NCBI GenBank assembly: GCA_028023455.1
Contig: JAQFVV010012396.1
Span: forward strand, 24,385,330 to 24,449,329
Source of the DNA: Epiperipatus broadwayi
Taxonomy: Eukaryota > Onychophora > Udeonychophora > Euonychophora > Peripatidae
DNA length: 64,000 bases
Direction of reading: 5' to 3'
Shown: in pieces, positions 11,169 through 23,976 of the stretch
Layout of the letters: every line of letters begins with the position of its first letter
Position numbering within the stretch: position 1 is the stretch's first letter
Notes under the pieces: model-generated
What the model saw: only the letters and a program-made list of their open reading frames with translations
The model's database searches: none
Told to the model about the DNA's origin: nothing
Program-made: the position numbers and the translations under genes

Positions 11169-11985
11169 ATATCTATCAATAACAAAAAAAGAATATATCT
11201 TAACAACACACATACATAATCAAGGCAATATATTTGCTTGGCTCTGGGTCAGCCCCTAAACATCATGACCTCTACTGCACATAAACTTGAGGATGAAGTG
11301 ATACTTTAAAAATAAAAAACTCCACAACCATGATATCTTGAAAGCCCCCAAAATGGCCATTATTGGAATCAGATAATTCATTAAGAAAATGGCTACTATT
11401 CCATAATCAAATTGCTCTGGAATATTCCACATAGTATACTAAAATGTGACTAAGCATGTCTTGCTATGTTACTGCAAAGTACTTATCAAATCTGGCAAAT
11501 TATTTATACATAAGAAATATAACACTTTCAAGATTTATATCCCACACTGCTGCTTCCTTTTCACAAAAAGCAGGAAAAAAATGTATCTTTAAAAACATAG
11601 GTCTTCATCTACATGTCCTCTTTAAACTATGATCCTTGAAGCTGTGATAAAAATGAAATTAAACCATATCTTATATAACTGAATACAGTATTGCAATTTG
11701 CAAAAAAAAAGAATCATATACAGGATAGGCTGCTTTCCTATTCAAAACAAGTAGATAATATTAGAAGAAAAAAGAAACAAAGTTCAAGCTACTTTTGACA
11801 AATTTTCATTTGAAACACTTATTCAGGTGGTAATGGATGCATACATTCCCATATCACTACTTTATATCATTGCTAACCTTTTAATTGATAGTGAAATACA
11901 TTTAATAATGAATGGAACATTTTCATTCACTTTCAAGCCTTATTACTTCAGTCCATATGGCTTTCCATTAAGCAATCTTCTCTTA
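11169..11985. other. AT-rich stretch, no gene seen
   Basis: Slightly less AT-rich than the flanks. No frame, RNA or repeat family was recognised. Confidence 0.5.
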
Positions 11986-12490
<505 letters not shown>

Positions 12491-13026
12491 GACTTTTGGG
12501 GATTAAATATAATATATATCAACTACTGGAAAATAATGGAAAAGTTATACCTGGGATATTTACATCTAGCTTGAAGGCTAACATACTATGCTTGGCATGC
12601 TGTAATAAATATTTTCAGCATACTTTAAGTAGTATAAACTGTAATTTAATATGAATATGGAAAATCTTTAATGGGCAGCCTTATTAATATCTATTTAAAA
12701 GAAAGCCTAATTCAAATCTGAGGTTTTTCTAATGACAAACTTATTCTTGACAACATATATCACTTCTCATTCAAAAATGTCACTATTTAATTTGCTTATC
12801 ATAATAAGAATAACATATTATGTTATATTATTATCTGTGCAGAAATCTTTATCACATATGTTTATTCAATACTCAGAACATTATGGGGAAAACATATTGT
12901 TTTATTTTGATTACAAAATTTTCATATCCCTTAATACAGGATAGAATAACACTTCACTCAGTTAATACCTTCAGGATATGAAAAAAACTTTAAACCTCAT
13001 CTCCTCTGCTAGCAAACTATTCATTT
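12491..13026. other. AT-rich stretch, no feature seen
   Basis: No coding signal. The open frame 12732-12944 is low-complexity and unsupported. Confidence 0.5.
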
Positions 13027-13178
13027 GATAAAAGTAAAGTTAGTGATAGATAATAGACGATTAATCAGGTTTTGCCAACAACCCTTTAATCATTTTTTCT
13101 GATAGACGACCATCTATAAAGGTATACTGGAAAAACTTGATTAATACTTTATTATATAGCATTAACTTTACTTTTATC
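13027..13178. mobile_element. 152-bp MITE-like palindrome
   Basis: The ends GATAAAAGTAAAGTTAGTG (left) and the complement of CATTAACTTTACTTTTATC (right) match at 18 of 19 positions. A second internal pair (ATTAATCAGGTTTTGCCA with TGGAAAAACTTGATTAAT) and a third (GATAGACGACCATC with GATAATAGACGATT, partial) extend the foldback across most of the length. No coding capacity. The target-site duplication is not clear. Confidence 0.6.
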
Positions 13179-14066
13179 CTCTCTTGAATAAGTACAAATA
13201 ATGGAATATACACTCACTCCTATATCTATCTTCAATAAATTCTGAAGAAAAAGAAAATTCAGTGTTAGGTCTAAAAAAACATCCATTCATTAAGAACTTT
13301 AGGTTTTGAAAGCTAGAATGAAAATATTTTGATTTTTTTAATAAAACTAAATCTTTAATATCTACCAACCCTATATTTTATAGATACAACAGGCAATCAT
13401 ATGGATACAAAAAAACAAACACCTCAATTCCATGACCAACCTTGCTTTAACAATATTTGAATAGAAAGCATCATGTTATTTAGTAACTCCAATATCAACT
13501 TAGTTATCTAATACAAACTTCCACAAGAGGTGCAAATGCCAAAATTTAGGTAGACACATTTATTTTATATGCCCTATAATGAACTAAGTGTATATTTATA
13601 TATAACAAAAACCCCAAAAAGCACATATTTGTTTAAGTTAGAGAATATTAGAGAAAGAAAAATTCTCACCTCACAATAATTTTCATGACACTTGATCAAT
13701 AAAGAATAAAAGTCTGAGATGCTAGCTTAAAATAATGATGAAAATAAAAATCCGGTGGGAAGTGGTAAAACAAATATTAAATTTACTGGAAAATGGTAAA
13801 AAGAAATTTTTGTGTATGTAATTACATATTATATTTTAATAATCCATTATAATAATTCTACATATTGTATACTGTATGATTACTATCTATATGTTATCAA
13901 CTACTATATCATTCTTATCTCTATGTAAAGAGAAAAAAATGAAAATATGTAATCATATAACTCAGTTTTATATAACCACTATTAAATAAATGATGTAAAC
14001 ATTAGTAGATAGCCAATTGTATATAACTTTTGGTTGCTTAATAAAGTCCTTTGAAATGTAAATATA
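13179..14066. other. AT-rich stretch, no gene seen
   Basis: The minus frame 13174-13368 has no recognisable domain. No RNA gene or repeat family seen. Confidence 0.5.
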
Positions 14067-14077
14067 ATGATGATGAA

Positions 14078-14144
<67 letters not shown>

Positions 14145-14268
14145 GTATTACTACTAGTAGTAGTAGTAACATCAGTAATGGTAGCAGCAGTAGCAGTAGC
14201 AAAAACATCAGTAGTAGAAGTTGTAGCACTTGTAGTAGTAGTAGTAGTAGTAATAGTAATAGTAGTAA

Positions 14269-14300
<32 letters not shown>

Positions 14301-14410
14301 ATAGTGATAGTAGTAGTAGGAGAAGTTGTATTAGTAGCAGTAGTAGCAGCACTAGCAGCAGCAACAGTAGCAGCAGTAGCAGTAACACTAGTAGTAGTAG
14401 TAGTAGTAAA
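14067..14410. repeat. Compound trinucleotide array (AAT)n then (AGT/AGC)n
   Basis: About 65 bp of AAT repeats (14080-14145) pass into about 260 bp of interrupted AGT, AGC and AAT triplets up to 14409. All frames stay open and give poly-Asn/Ser, poly-Ile/Val or poly-Leu strings. Frame openness here follows from the triplet unit and is not evidence of coding. Confidence 0.95.
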
Positions 14411-15160
14411 TATTTTATTTTATTGAATTTTTTATTAATAAATAAATATATATATATATATTTGAAAATCATCTGGAGAATTTTCAGTAATACATCTAAT
14501 ATATTTTATCAGGTACACACTATAAATGCTTTAATAGAAGTTTCCTTGATTTTGTTATCTTTTTACAAAACAAACTGACACAACATGTTATTTTTTTTAG
14601 GCAAGTAAAATATGCATAGTAATAATACATATTCAAAAATCATGATAGACAGTGTTAAAAGTATGTGATCAATATTACTGAAGCAGTTTTGTATATGCAT
14701 AAGTCAGTAAATGTTTTTTTTTATTTCAACATAATATTTTCAAAAAATTTTAAGGACTACATCTATTATAATTATGTAATATTTTTAATTTTCTTTTGAA
14801 ATGCAAATGCTTCTTGCACTAATGTTTGTCTGAAGGTTTGTGATGATGCATTTACTATTAATTGCTCATTGAAATATTTCCATTATCTAATATTAAGAAT
14901 TCAGTGACTTCAGAAATACTTTACTGTATTTAATTTTTTGAAACACATTCAACTGTTAGTAATAGTATACAGGTTAGTATTTAACACAATGATTTAAATA
15001 ATATTAATCCCCTACCCTTTTTAGGTGATGTAGCCTGAGCAATGACAGTGCTAGCATAAAAATTTAACCTGGATCTTTACATTCTTGAACATTGAATTTT
15101 AAGATAACACTTTGATCAACTGCCAGAAATTTCAGTTAATTACCATTACTTTAAAAAATA
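14411..15160. other. AT-rich stretch, no feature seen
   Basis: Short (TA)n at about 14448. Otherwise no gene-like or repeat signal recognised. Confidence 0.5.
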
Positions 15161-15164
15161 ATAT

Positions 15165-15240
15165 TCAAAAAGTTGGTTAGAGTATTTTTTTTAAAATTCA
15201 TATTCAAGAATCTAAAAGTCCAGTTTCGATTCCCCTGCAA
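15165..15240 (+). repeat. tRNA-derived SINE head, degraded
   Basis: AGTTGGTTAGAGTA (15171-15184) resembles the pol III box A region of tRNAs (TAGNTCAGTTGGTTAGAGC). CAGTTTCGATTCCC (15221-15234) resembles box B and the T loop (GGTTCGATTCCC). The spacing of about 50 nt is right for a tRNA-derived promoter. The anticodon arm is unrecognisable, and no tail or TSD was identified. Confidence 0.5.
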
Positions 15241-16087
15241 ATAGTATCACTAGTCAGGCTAGAAACACCTGAAGAAAAGAAAAGAATAAAACCACTCAAA
15301 ATGTTGTGTTAAATATTAACCTGTATGATATTATTAATAGTTGAATGTATTAGAAATGTTAAATAAAGTTTAAAATGTTTCTAAAGTCATTCAGGTTTTA
15401 ATATTAAATAATTGATTCATGCACTAAGTTTTTTTTTTCTGTACAAAATAAATGATACCTTTGAAGTAATAACTCAATTTTTGTCTGAGGTAGCATATGA
15501 CATTATTGATTATTTTGCGATTTTTATTATGGAAAATCAATATTTTAACATGTTATTAAAACTACAGGATATCCTATCAAAATAAACAATGATGAGGAGA
15601 ATTGACATGAAAGTTTTGAATTGATTCTATTTTTCTAGTCCAGTATTTAAATATTTATAAAATGTATTTATAAGAAACATGCTATAAAAGTATTGTACAT
15701 GAAACAAGCTAATTCTGAATATTTACCTATGCAACAGAGAAAAAAATATAAAGTCATAGCTGTTTGTGTTAAGAATACAATTATTAGAATAGAAAATTAT
15801 TTTTATGGAAAATCATTTTCTTAGAAATTGTTTAATAGAAAAGCTTTTACGTTAATTTTTAAATATCCATATTAGTAAAAATTACATTTTGTTTTTATTA
15901 CTTTTTTTTTTCAAAAACAATACACTGATTTTTTTTAAGTAATTAAAGTGTATAACATCCATTTTTAAGAATTTCTAAGTTTTATGTCTATTTTAAATTT
16001 TTTTATATTAACTTGCTCTGTCTGTAAATATTTGTGTCTGCATTTCCATATGTCCACAATTTTAAATTTTTAATAATGAAAAAATTG
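15241..16087. other. AT-rich stretch, no feature seen
   Basis: No coding frame or repeat family recognised. Confidence 0.5.
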
Positions 16088-16158
16088 TTCCCATTTAGAA
16101 CTCAAACTCATGCCCTTATGATTTCCAAAGAAACTCTTAACAACTGAACCATTGGAAA
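16088..16158 (-). repeat. tRNA-derived SINE head, minus strand
   Basis: On minus, CAATGGTTCAGTTGTTAAGA (box A-like) is followed after about 32 nt by CATGAGTTTGAGTTCT (box B-like, compare GGTTCGAGTCC). The intervening anticodon arm is decayed, perhaps TTTC/GAAA around a TTG-like anticodon. It is a fossil of a pol III-transcribed retroposon. Confidence 0.5.
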
Positions 16159-16493
16159 TATTGCTTTGGAGAATAAAATTTTTTTAATATTGATTTAACT
16201 CATACTTAATTAAATAAATAAAAATATATATCTAACAAAAAACATTACATTTGTAAAATAAAATGTTAATTTTGATTTAATTTATACTTAATAATTTAAT
16301 TAAAAAGTCCAATACATAAATATTATTATATAGTAGATAATCACGATACTTAAATTTAGAATTAGTTTGTTTGAGAGTATATTTTTTACTTCAATGTCTC
16401 ATTATTAAATTATAATTTTTGTCATTTTTTTTATAGTTAAACCATTTTTTAAAATAATGTATAACTAAAAATGAAAAAATAATATGTATTTTT
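16159..16493. other. AT-rich stretch, no feature seen
   Basis: Mixed A/T sequence only. Confidence 0.5.
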
Positions 16494-16860
16494 TTTAACT
16501 AATGCTTTTATGTAAATAAGTGAGCAAAAAGTAGAAAAATAAATTATCCATTTCTCAATTACATTGTCATTCTTGGAAAATGTCAGAGATCTTATGAATC
16601 TAGAATTGTTATAAAAAATTGAAAATTGTAGCAATATTGTCATTTCATAAAAGTATTTGAGACTCAAATAAATCACAAAAGTCAAAAAGACCCCAAATGT
16701 TTTTATGAAATCACAATATTCCTACAATTTTCAATTGTTTATAACAAGTTTAGATTTTTAAGATGGTGATATTCCAAGAATGGAAAATTACCTGAGAAGC
16801 AGATTACTTTTTTTTTTTTTTACTTTTTAATCTGCTATTCACATAAAAAGAATTATTTAC
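16494..16860. repeat. Long imperfect hairpin, arms about 160 bp
   Basis: The best-paired core is CATTCTTGGAA...TTGTTATAAAAAATTGAAAATTGTA...CATTTCATAAAAG (16568-16653) against its complement at 16698-16782. Outward extensions pair CTTTTATGTAAATAAGTGAG and AAAAAGTA with complements near 16805-16850. Identity is about 75-80%, with a spacer of about 45 nt. The minus frame 16449-16685 falls within it and is not credible. Confidence 0.6.
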
Positions 16861-17617
16861 AAATATTTTTTTACAGATTATTTAAATATGTATTTTTTAA
16901 ATCATTGGATATTTAATTTTTATTATTGTTGAAAAAGTTACGTGTTATCAAGTTTTAAGAATTTATTTTATTCTACTTTTATGATTGATTTGCTTCTGAT
17001 TAATAATTTAAATATGCATTTTGATAAATATTGAGTCATTTTGTTTTTATTACAATTAATTCTTTCTTAAGAAACAATATATATTACATTACATTTTTCT
17101 AGTTGTGCAATATTTATCTTTCGGTAATTTAATTTTGATAACTATTTTCATAGAGAAAAATTTCTCTGCCATTACTTAATTTAGAAATAATCTTTCCAGG
17201 AATTATAAAAAAAACATGCATTCTTACAAATGGTACTTTAAATAAGATGCTACATAAAATTTTAAAAATTTCTAAAGTTATTCATTGGAATATTTGTCAT
17301 ATTGTATTATTTTTAGAAATAAATAATTTATAAAGTACACATCAAATTCTAACATTTTTCTATCAATTATCTTTAAAACTTATTATTCCTGATAATAAAT
17401 GAATATGTAACAGTCCATATACCTTTAAATACGATTCTATTGTTCATAATAAATTATTTAATTATATTGTTTCTCAAAATAAATACACTTAAATTTGAAA
17501 AGGAATGGACTTTTGAAAAAATGTTTTCTATATCTTTTTCTTCACCAAAATCTGAAAGGTATCATCATGAGTAAACTTGGAGTATTTAGCACAATTTTTT
17601 TTTAAAATTATAATAGT
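16861..17617. other. AT-rich stretch, no feature seen
   Basis: No gene or repeat recognised. Confidence 0.5.
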
Positions 17618-17931
17618 GGGATAGAGCTTGTTAAACAGGAACTACAAAATAGATTATGAACTGTTTATGGATAAAATTATGGGATAGAGCATGTTAAACA
17701 GGAACTACAAAATAGATTATGAACTGTTTATGGATAAAATTATGGGATAGAGCATGTTAAACAGGAACTACAAAATAGACTATGAACTGTTTATGGATAA
17801 AATTATGGGATAGAGCTTGTTAAACAGGAACTACAAAATACATTATGAACTGTTTATGGATAAAATTATGGGATAGAGCATGTTAAACAGGAACTACAAA
17901 ATAGACTATGAACTGTTTATGGATAAAATTA
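17618..17931. repeat. 63-bp minisatellite, five copies
   Basis: The unit starts GGGATAGAGCWTGTTAAACA and ends GGATAAAATTAT. It is repeated five times head to tail with only single-base variants (CTTG/CATG, GATTATG/GACTATG/CATTATG). Although 63 is a multiple of three, every frame contains a stop, so it is non-coding. The near-identity indicates a recent expansion. Confidence 0.97.
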
Positions 17932-19804
17932 CTTAAGTATTTTGATGTTTGGAAAAGTATTGTTGTGTCTGAACTATGGTTGTGCAGAGATTTTCAAAAA
18001 TACTATGGATCTCAAGGGTTTCAAATAAATGGATAACTGATTAGATTTTTACATAAAATCATGTTTCAAGCCAAATGTACACATTGAAATTGTTGTATTT
18101 TTTCATATTATATAATTATTTAATTCATTAGAAAAGTATTCAATGCCTTAGAATTGTCAATATTTATAGTTGGAAAGTTTGTTATGATGCCATTTTACTT
18201 ATAATTACAGTTGGAAAGTACTTCAATCAATCTAGTCAAATGTATTGTAATAAAATTTAAACTCCTTGAATTTCCTAAAAGATATTTAACAAATAATACT
18301 AGATGATGAAAGCAGTACAACATATTTATGAAAAAATTTGTATCTAAAAAATATAATCATTCAATAACTCTTTTAGGTGCATACAGATTATTTAATTTTG
18401 ACATCTCGTGTTTACTAAAGAATTGTGAATTATTTTATACTTGTAGAGAAATATATAGTTGCTAGTAGTGACAACTCTAATAATCATTGTCATATCTAAT
18501 CATTTTATAATACATTAATTTTGTTTAAAAAAAATCCTCACCTATTCAAAATAGAACTTTCACATATTATAATTTCAGTATTCATTTCACATTCATAATT
18601 CCTCCATCCATCATTTCATTCAATAAACATTCAAAAAATATTGAATAAAATCATAACAAATAAAAATAAATAATAATTTACTTGATAGTACATCAGTTAA
18701 TGATAAAAAAATGTTTTCAATTATGCAATGACTGACTTTAAATACCTGAAGCAACGATCTGTAAATTTAAATCTATCAAAGTGTTATATACTTTGCATTA
18801 AATAAAATTTAGTAGCATATTTAGTAAAAAAAATCATGTAACAGTAAAAATGTAGCTCATTTGAGTATGGAAATTAACTGTCATTTTACATATGACTAAA
18901 ATACCATTGCTCTATATTAAGAGTATTTATGATTCCTGTTTCCTTTATTTATTTATATTAGCTAAAACTCTTGAGAATTAAAAAATTAATGATGGGGACA
19001 GTCTTATAAGACTGACAGTCCTTAATTATCATTTTTACTTAAAGCAGTATAATTACTATTGAGCCAATTTTGACTGGTAAATTTCTATGATTAATCATCC
19101 CTTCTTAACATAAAAGTGTAAGAACCTAGAATATGTGATCTGAAAACAACATATTTCTCACATAGCTTTGCTAGGTTGTCATACATGACAGATTATTCAT
19201 TTCAGTAGAAGAAATAATAGAAATAGTAATAATGGTAAAGAAAGAGCAGCAGTAGCACTAAATGTATGTAATTTTTCTTCTAAATATAGGCACATGGAAT
19301 TGACAAACTTTACTTAATACAAACTCTTCCAGACTAGATCAGAGAACTGCACTTGTAACTAAGGAACTGTCATGATTTAAACTCAGTATAGCTACTCTTA
19401 GTAAAACTAGTCTTCTGGAGAAAGGAGCATATACAAGATTTTTTGGAAAGGTACATCAATCAATGCCAAAAGAATTTATGATGTTGAATTTTCTGTAAAA
19501 TCTAATATAGTTATTTTATTTTTGTAATTTTTTGTTGAATCAATAAAAGATTTATGATCTTATGTATTAGTATGCATAATAATAATAGTGCTTATTTTAT
19601 CAAAGTCTATGCTCCTACATTAGATTAAAAAAATTCAGGAAAAGAAAACATTATTCTTTGTTGCATAGCATATTACAGCAATATTATTAAAAGATCAAAT
19701 ACTTTTTTTTGTAGATTTTAATGCACTTGCTGATACAAATAGTAGACATTGCCCAAAGGTTATTGGAAATAATGATATTGTGTACGTAATTTCAAATGGT
19801 TTGT
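17932..19804. other. AT-rich stretch, no gene seen
   Basis: The only structure noted is a 16-bp perfect palindrome CAGTCTTATAAGACTG at about 19009-19024. No coding frame. Confidence 0.5.
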
Positions 19805-20574
19805 TATTATTGAACTTAAAACAGCAAACTCTGCATACAGTAGTGCCACTCGGTGCAAGCCAGTGTAATTATGGATTCCAGAAACCTTGTGGCCTTTATC
19901 AGTGAGAAGACTTGGGTCTGAAAGCACTTCTCCTTGATTTTAGGATCTAATGCAACTCTTCAGCAACCATCATTTATCTCTACTTAACTACAGAACTATG
20001 AGTCTAAACTTGAAAACACAATACTATTTTTAATCCAAGCTCATTAGCTTATATAGTCATATAGGTCTAAATTCAGTTTAGTGCCCATACATTTTGGTTT
20101 CTTTTGTTCTTTATTAACCATAGCCATCACTTTCCTATTATGCAGGATTGGTATTAAACCACTAAACATCACATGATCACCATTTCTTATGCTTGTCTGA
20201 ATTCAGACCTATATGACTATATAAACTAATGAGCTTAGATTGAAAATATTATTGTGTTTTCAATTTTAGATTCATAGTTTTGTAGTTAAGTAGAGATAAA
20301 AGTTGGCTGCTGGAGGATTGCATTAGATCCTAAGATTTAGGTGCAGTGCTCTTAGATGCAAAGCTCCTCATTGATGAAATCCACAAGCTAAAAACTATTG
20401 TGGGGATATTAGATGAGCAGGCACTAGCTAGGGATTTTATGCACAAGCCTTTTGACATCCATTGATTACTCTGTCTTGCACTGAGTGGCACTACTGTATG
20501 GAGTGTTTTGCCTGTTTTAATAACAGTTATGAGCAAGCATAAGAAATGGTGATCATGCAATATTATTGAACTTA
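19805..20574 (+). mobile_element. PAL1, complete palindromic element with 14-bp TSD
   Basis: Element body 19819-20560 (742 bp), flanked by exact direct repeats TATTATTGAACTTA (19805-19818 and 20561-20574). The left arm starts AAACAGCAAACTCTGCATAC. The right arm is its inverse, ending GGAGTGTTTTGCCTGTTT, followed by an unpaired 40-nt tail ending GTGATCATGCAA. Arms of about 330 bp carry matching blocks (GTAGTGCCACT, AAAACACAATA, TAGTCATATAGG with TGACTATATAAACTAATGAG). No coding capacity; the minus frame at 20330-20584 is incidental. A 12-16 bp variable TSD points to retroposition rather than cut-and-paste. Confidence 0.8.
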
Positions 20575-20785
20575 CATACAACATATCTATTGACTATCAC
20601 AACCACTTTATTAATACAGAAAAATCAATAAAAAAGAACATGAATGGATTCTCACTCAAAACAATGGTATTTAATACATTAGATTATAGTTAGGAGTCAG
20701 AATATAAGAGTTCACATGCAATTAATCTACTTGTAGTGCAATTTATTATGGTGAATCATATGCCAATAGCAATACAGGTTAGCAC

Positions 20786-20824
20786 AACATATATATATAT
20801 ATATATATATGTTGTTTTAGGGTG

Positions 20825-20892
<68 letters not shown>

Positions 20893-20907
20893 CACCCTAA
20901 AACAAAC
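20786..20907. repeat. (TA)n hairpin with GGGTGCC / GGCACCC arms
   Basis: GTTGTTTTAGGGTGCC (20811-20826) and GGCACCCTAAAACAA (from 20891) are perfect inverse complements enclosing about 64 bp of (TA)n. A second short (TA)n lies just upstream (20789-20810). The arm (AGGGTGCC next to TA repeats) resembles the end of the 4.3-kb element (AGGGTACA next to TA repeats). Confidence 0.85.
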
Positions 20908-21690
20908 CCTAATAAAAAATCAGTTTTCTTGAAGCATGAGATTGATTCTGGTTACAACTTTGATCCACTTAACATCAAAGTAGTTTGTTCTGAGCACAAG
21001 AAAACTCAAAAAAGTCTGGTTTATTGCCAACAAAACTCACAGGATAAATAAAAAGAATTCATGCATTGCTTTATCATGCAAGTGAAATATGAATAACTGT
21101 TAACATACATATTAATTACTTTATATGATCATTCACTGCTTCCTGAGCCTTATTTACAAATCTGATTTCATCTAGTGCTATAAGTATGATCTGCCCAGTC
21201 AAAAGCAGTGCTAAGCTGTAGTTTATTTGTAATATTATTAATATTTTTGTGAACTACTGCAATTTATTGAATTATAATACAATCTTATTGGGATATTTAA
21301 GGCAAAGATGGTATATAAAGCTTGGGAAATCTATATATTATGTCAACCTTTGCGACTTAAGATAGTAAGATAAAAATAAAATAATCATATGAAAAGTACA
21401 GAGTAGACTTTATATAAAATAATATTCATTCTTATAAATATTAATTTAATGACATACTTGGCAAAATAAAAATTATCCGCTATTTCAATAACACATATAA
21501 TGATAAAACAATTACAATAGTAAATATATGTAACATTCTACTCTCAAGTATTCCTTACATTCAGCAGTGTAATTGTTTATTATTACTTATTCATCACTTG
21601 AATCTACATTTTCAAATATATAAAAATAACAAAAATAGCTCTATTATAAAAACACTAATTGATTTAAACAAATTTACTATATATATATTA
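20908..21690. other. AT-rich stretch, no gene seen
   Basis: No coding frame or RNA gene recognised. Confidence 0.5.
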
Positions 21691-22660
21691 GTAATAATAA
21701 CAAGTCAGATGTCACATGACTTATATATAGCTTGCACTTACAAATATGTAAAATTAAGAGCGTGCTAATAGCTCTAAACAAGCTTTTTTTTTTTTATTTA
21801 TGATAAATGCTACTACAAGAGAAGGCATTCAAATCATTTTTATCTTGGATTGTCCCCATCCCCAGACCAGTTTCGACCTATGGGTCTCTTCAGTGAGGAG
21901 TTGGGACATTAGATCTAAAAAACCAACTCAAGCAAAGCATTTATCTAAAAGATAATTGTTAGAAAAAGATCTGAAACTTTTAGACTTCTACATGTCTTTA
22001 AAGTCAGCTCTCCAACTGAAAAAATTATATGGGCCTGAACTTAATTCAGATACTCCATATATTAGTAGGCTTAGCTCTTTAATTTAGCTAAAGCCACAAC
22101 AGCAAAATAATAATAGTAATAATAACAAGTCAGATGTCACATGACTTATATATAGCTTGCACTTACAAATATGTAAAATTAAGAGCGTGCTAATAGCTCT
22201 AAACAAGCTTTTTTTTTTATTTATGATAAATGCTACTACAAGAGAAGGCATTCAAATCATTTTTATCTTGGATTGTCCCCATCCCCAGACCGGTTTCGAC
22301 CTATTGGTCTCTTCAGTGAGGAGTTGGGACATTAGATCTAAAAAACCAACTCAAGCAAAGCATTTATCTAAAAGATAATTGTTAGAAGAAGATCTGAAAC
22401 TTTTAGACATCTACATGTCTTTAAAGTCAGCTCTCTAAGTGAAAAAATCATATGGGCCTGAACTTAATTCAGATACTCCATATATTAGTAGGCTTAGCTC
22501 TTTAATTTAGCTAAAGCCACAACAGCAAAATAATAATAGTAATAATAACAAGTCAGATGTCACATGACTTATATATAACTTGCACTTACAAATATGTAAA
22601 ATTAAGAGCGTGCTAATAGCTCTAAACAAGCTTTTTTTTTATTTATGATAAATGCTACTA
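21691..22660. repeat. 424-bp tandem repeat, 2.3 copies
   Basis: Units start GTAATAATAACAAGTCAGAT at 21691, 22116 and 22539 (periods 425 and 423). The first two are nearly identical across their length and the third stops after about 122 bp. Each full unit holds AGAGCGTGCTAATAGCTCT (a short hairpin), a T-run, and GGTTTCGACCTATNGGTCTC TTCAGTGAGGAG, written here in two parts. That last block shares CAGTGAGGAG with PAL1. The open frame at 22157-22378 reads through the unit and is not supported as a gene. Confidence 0.95.
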
Positions 22661-22769
22661 ATGGTATACATATGCCACTATATTATTTTAAAATTAAAAT
22701 AAAGGGGAAAATAAATCTGAAGTAAAAACTATTTTATTAAAAACTAAAAGCCAAAAATTAAGTTATGTT

Positions 22770-22771
<2 letters not shown>

Positions 22772-22832
<61 letters not shown>
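22772..22832. repeat. (TA)n microsatellite
   Basis: About 60 bp of uninterrupted TA dinucleotides. Confidence 0.97.
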
Positions 22833-22834
<2 letters not shown>

Positions 22835-23976
22835 CACAGATGGAAAACTTTCAAACTATTTTAAGAAAAAAATTATGTAAAAGCATTTTTTTTGCAAAAA
22901 AAGTAAAGATCTACAGATAAAGATTGATATTTTTGAAAATAAAAATAAATGTAAATTTCTATCATGTTTAATCTTAGAAAATGGACTTGAATGTTTATTA
23001 ATCAAATGTAGAGCAAACTAGCCCTTGGGGCACTTAAATAACAAAGGTCAGATAAGAGAATAAAATTAAAGATTGACCAATGGAAGCACCAAGCCACAGC
23101 ATGGACAAAAAAGAGACCTTAGGATCAGTGACATCTTGTTCGATGGAACTGAAAATTTACTGATAATGAAGGTCTAACCCTATAAAAAGAAAAAATAAGT
23201 TGTTGCAAAAAGCTGATTATTAATGTACATATGAACTGGAGTTGTATTTCCTGTAATATACAAACTGAGGTAGCCTCAAAATTAATGAGCATTGAATGTC
23301 AGCAAACAATAGACAAATCCTCCAAAAAATATTAAATGGACTTCAGATCTCTCATGGACAAGATAGACTTCAGACCCCTCATGGAAAGTATGAACTCTTG
23401 TTTATTCAATATGAACTTTAACAAATTTGCAATAAGTAACAATAAATAAGAACACTTATCTGACCTAAAAAGGAAAATTCTAAATCAATTATTAATAATT
23501 TTTTATATGCATTATGTTAGCTAATCATTTCCAATTTTTGTTTTATTTATTTTATCTATTAACTAAATTATTAAAAGGTGTTAAAATTAAGTTGGGTGTA
23601 GATGGCTGCATAGATTTGTTAACGTTTATGTTATTTATTTCTTAAGATTTTCATATGCGTAAAATATACATATATATTGGTAAATATGACACCTCATAGT
23701 GAGTGTCTAATCGTATTTACAGGCATATCTTTTAAGTTATTGTTGTCAATACATCACCTTATGATGAGTGTCATTAGGTTTACTTTATTGTAAATTTCCC
23801 CTAGCAATTTGCAATTAATAACTATATTTAAATTTGTTTATGTTTATTTTAAAGGGGTTTGATTTCAGACAATTTGTTTCATAGTTGGGTCAATGCTGGT
23901 GGAGGAGTATATGGGTGTTTATATCAATGTAATGTGAAGTGTGTTTAGCATACAGGGCAAAGCCCATATTGAATGC
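22833..23976. other. No gene identified; slightly GC-richer patch at about 23000-23170
   Basis: The patch reads in one plus frame as short open pieces (for example GSTKPQHGQKRDLRISDILF) with stops on both sides. That is suggestive of a decayed coding sequence but not identifiable. The remainder is AT-rich. Confidence 0.35.

Noticed and set aside
14038-14578. Overlapping frames of poly-Asn/Ser, poly-Ile/Val and poly-Leu
   Set aside because: A trinucleotide array keeps every frame open. No flanking gene structure.
19009-19024. 16-bp palindrome as an operator site
   Set aside because: A single short palindrome without neighbouring gene or repetition has no support as a regulatory site.
20330-20584. 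84-codon minus-strand frame
   Set aside because: It lies within the PAL1 right arm. Other PAL1 copies do not keep the frame.
22157-22378. 73-codon frame
   Set aside because: It is inside the 424-bp tandem unit, and the first unit breaks the frame by small differences.
17618-22660. CRISPR-like array
   Set aside because: The 63-bp and 424-bp repeats are contiguous, without unique spacers, in a eukaryotic context.
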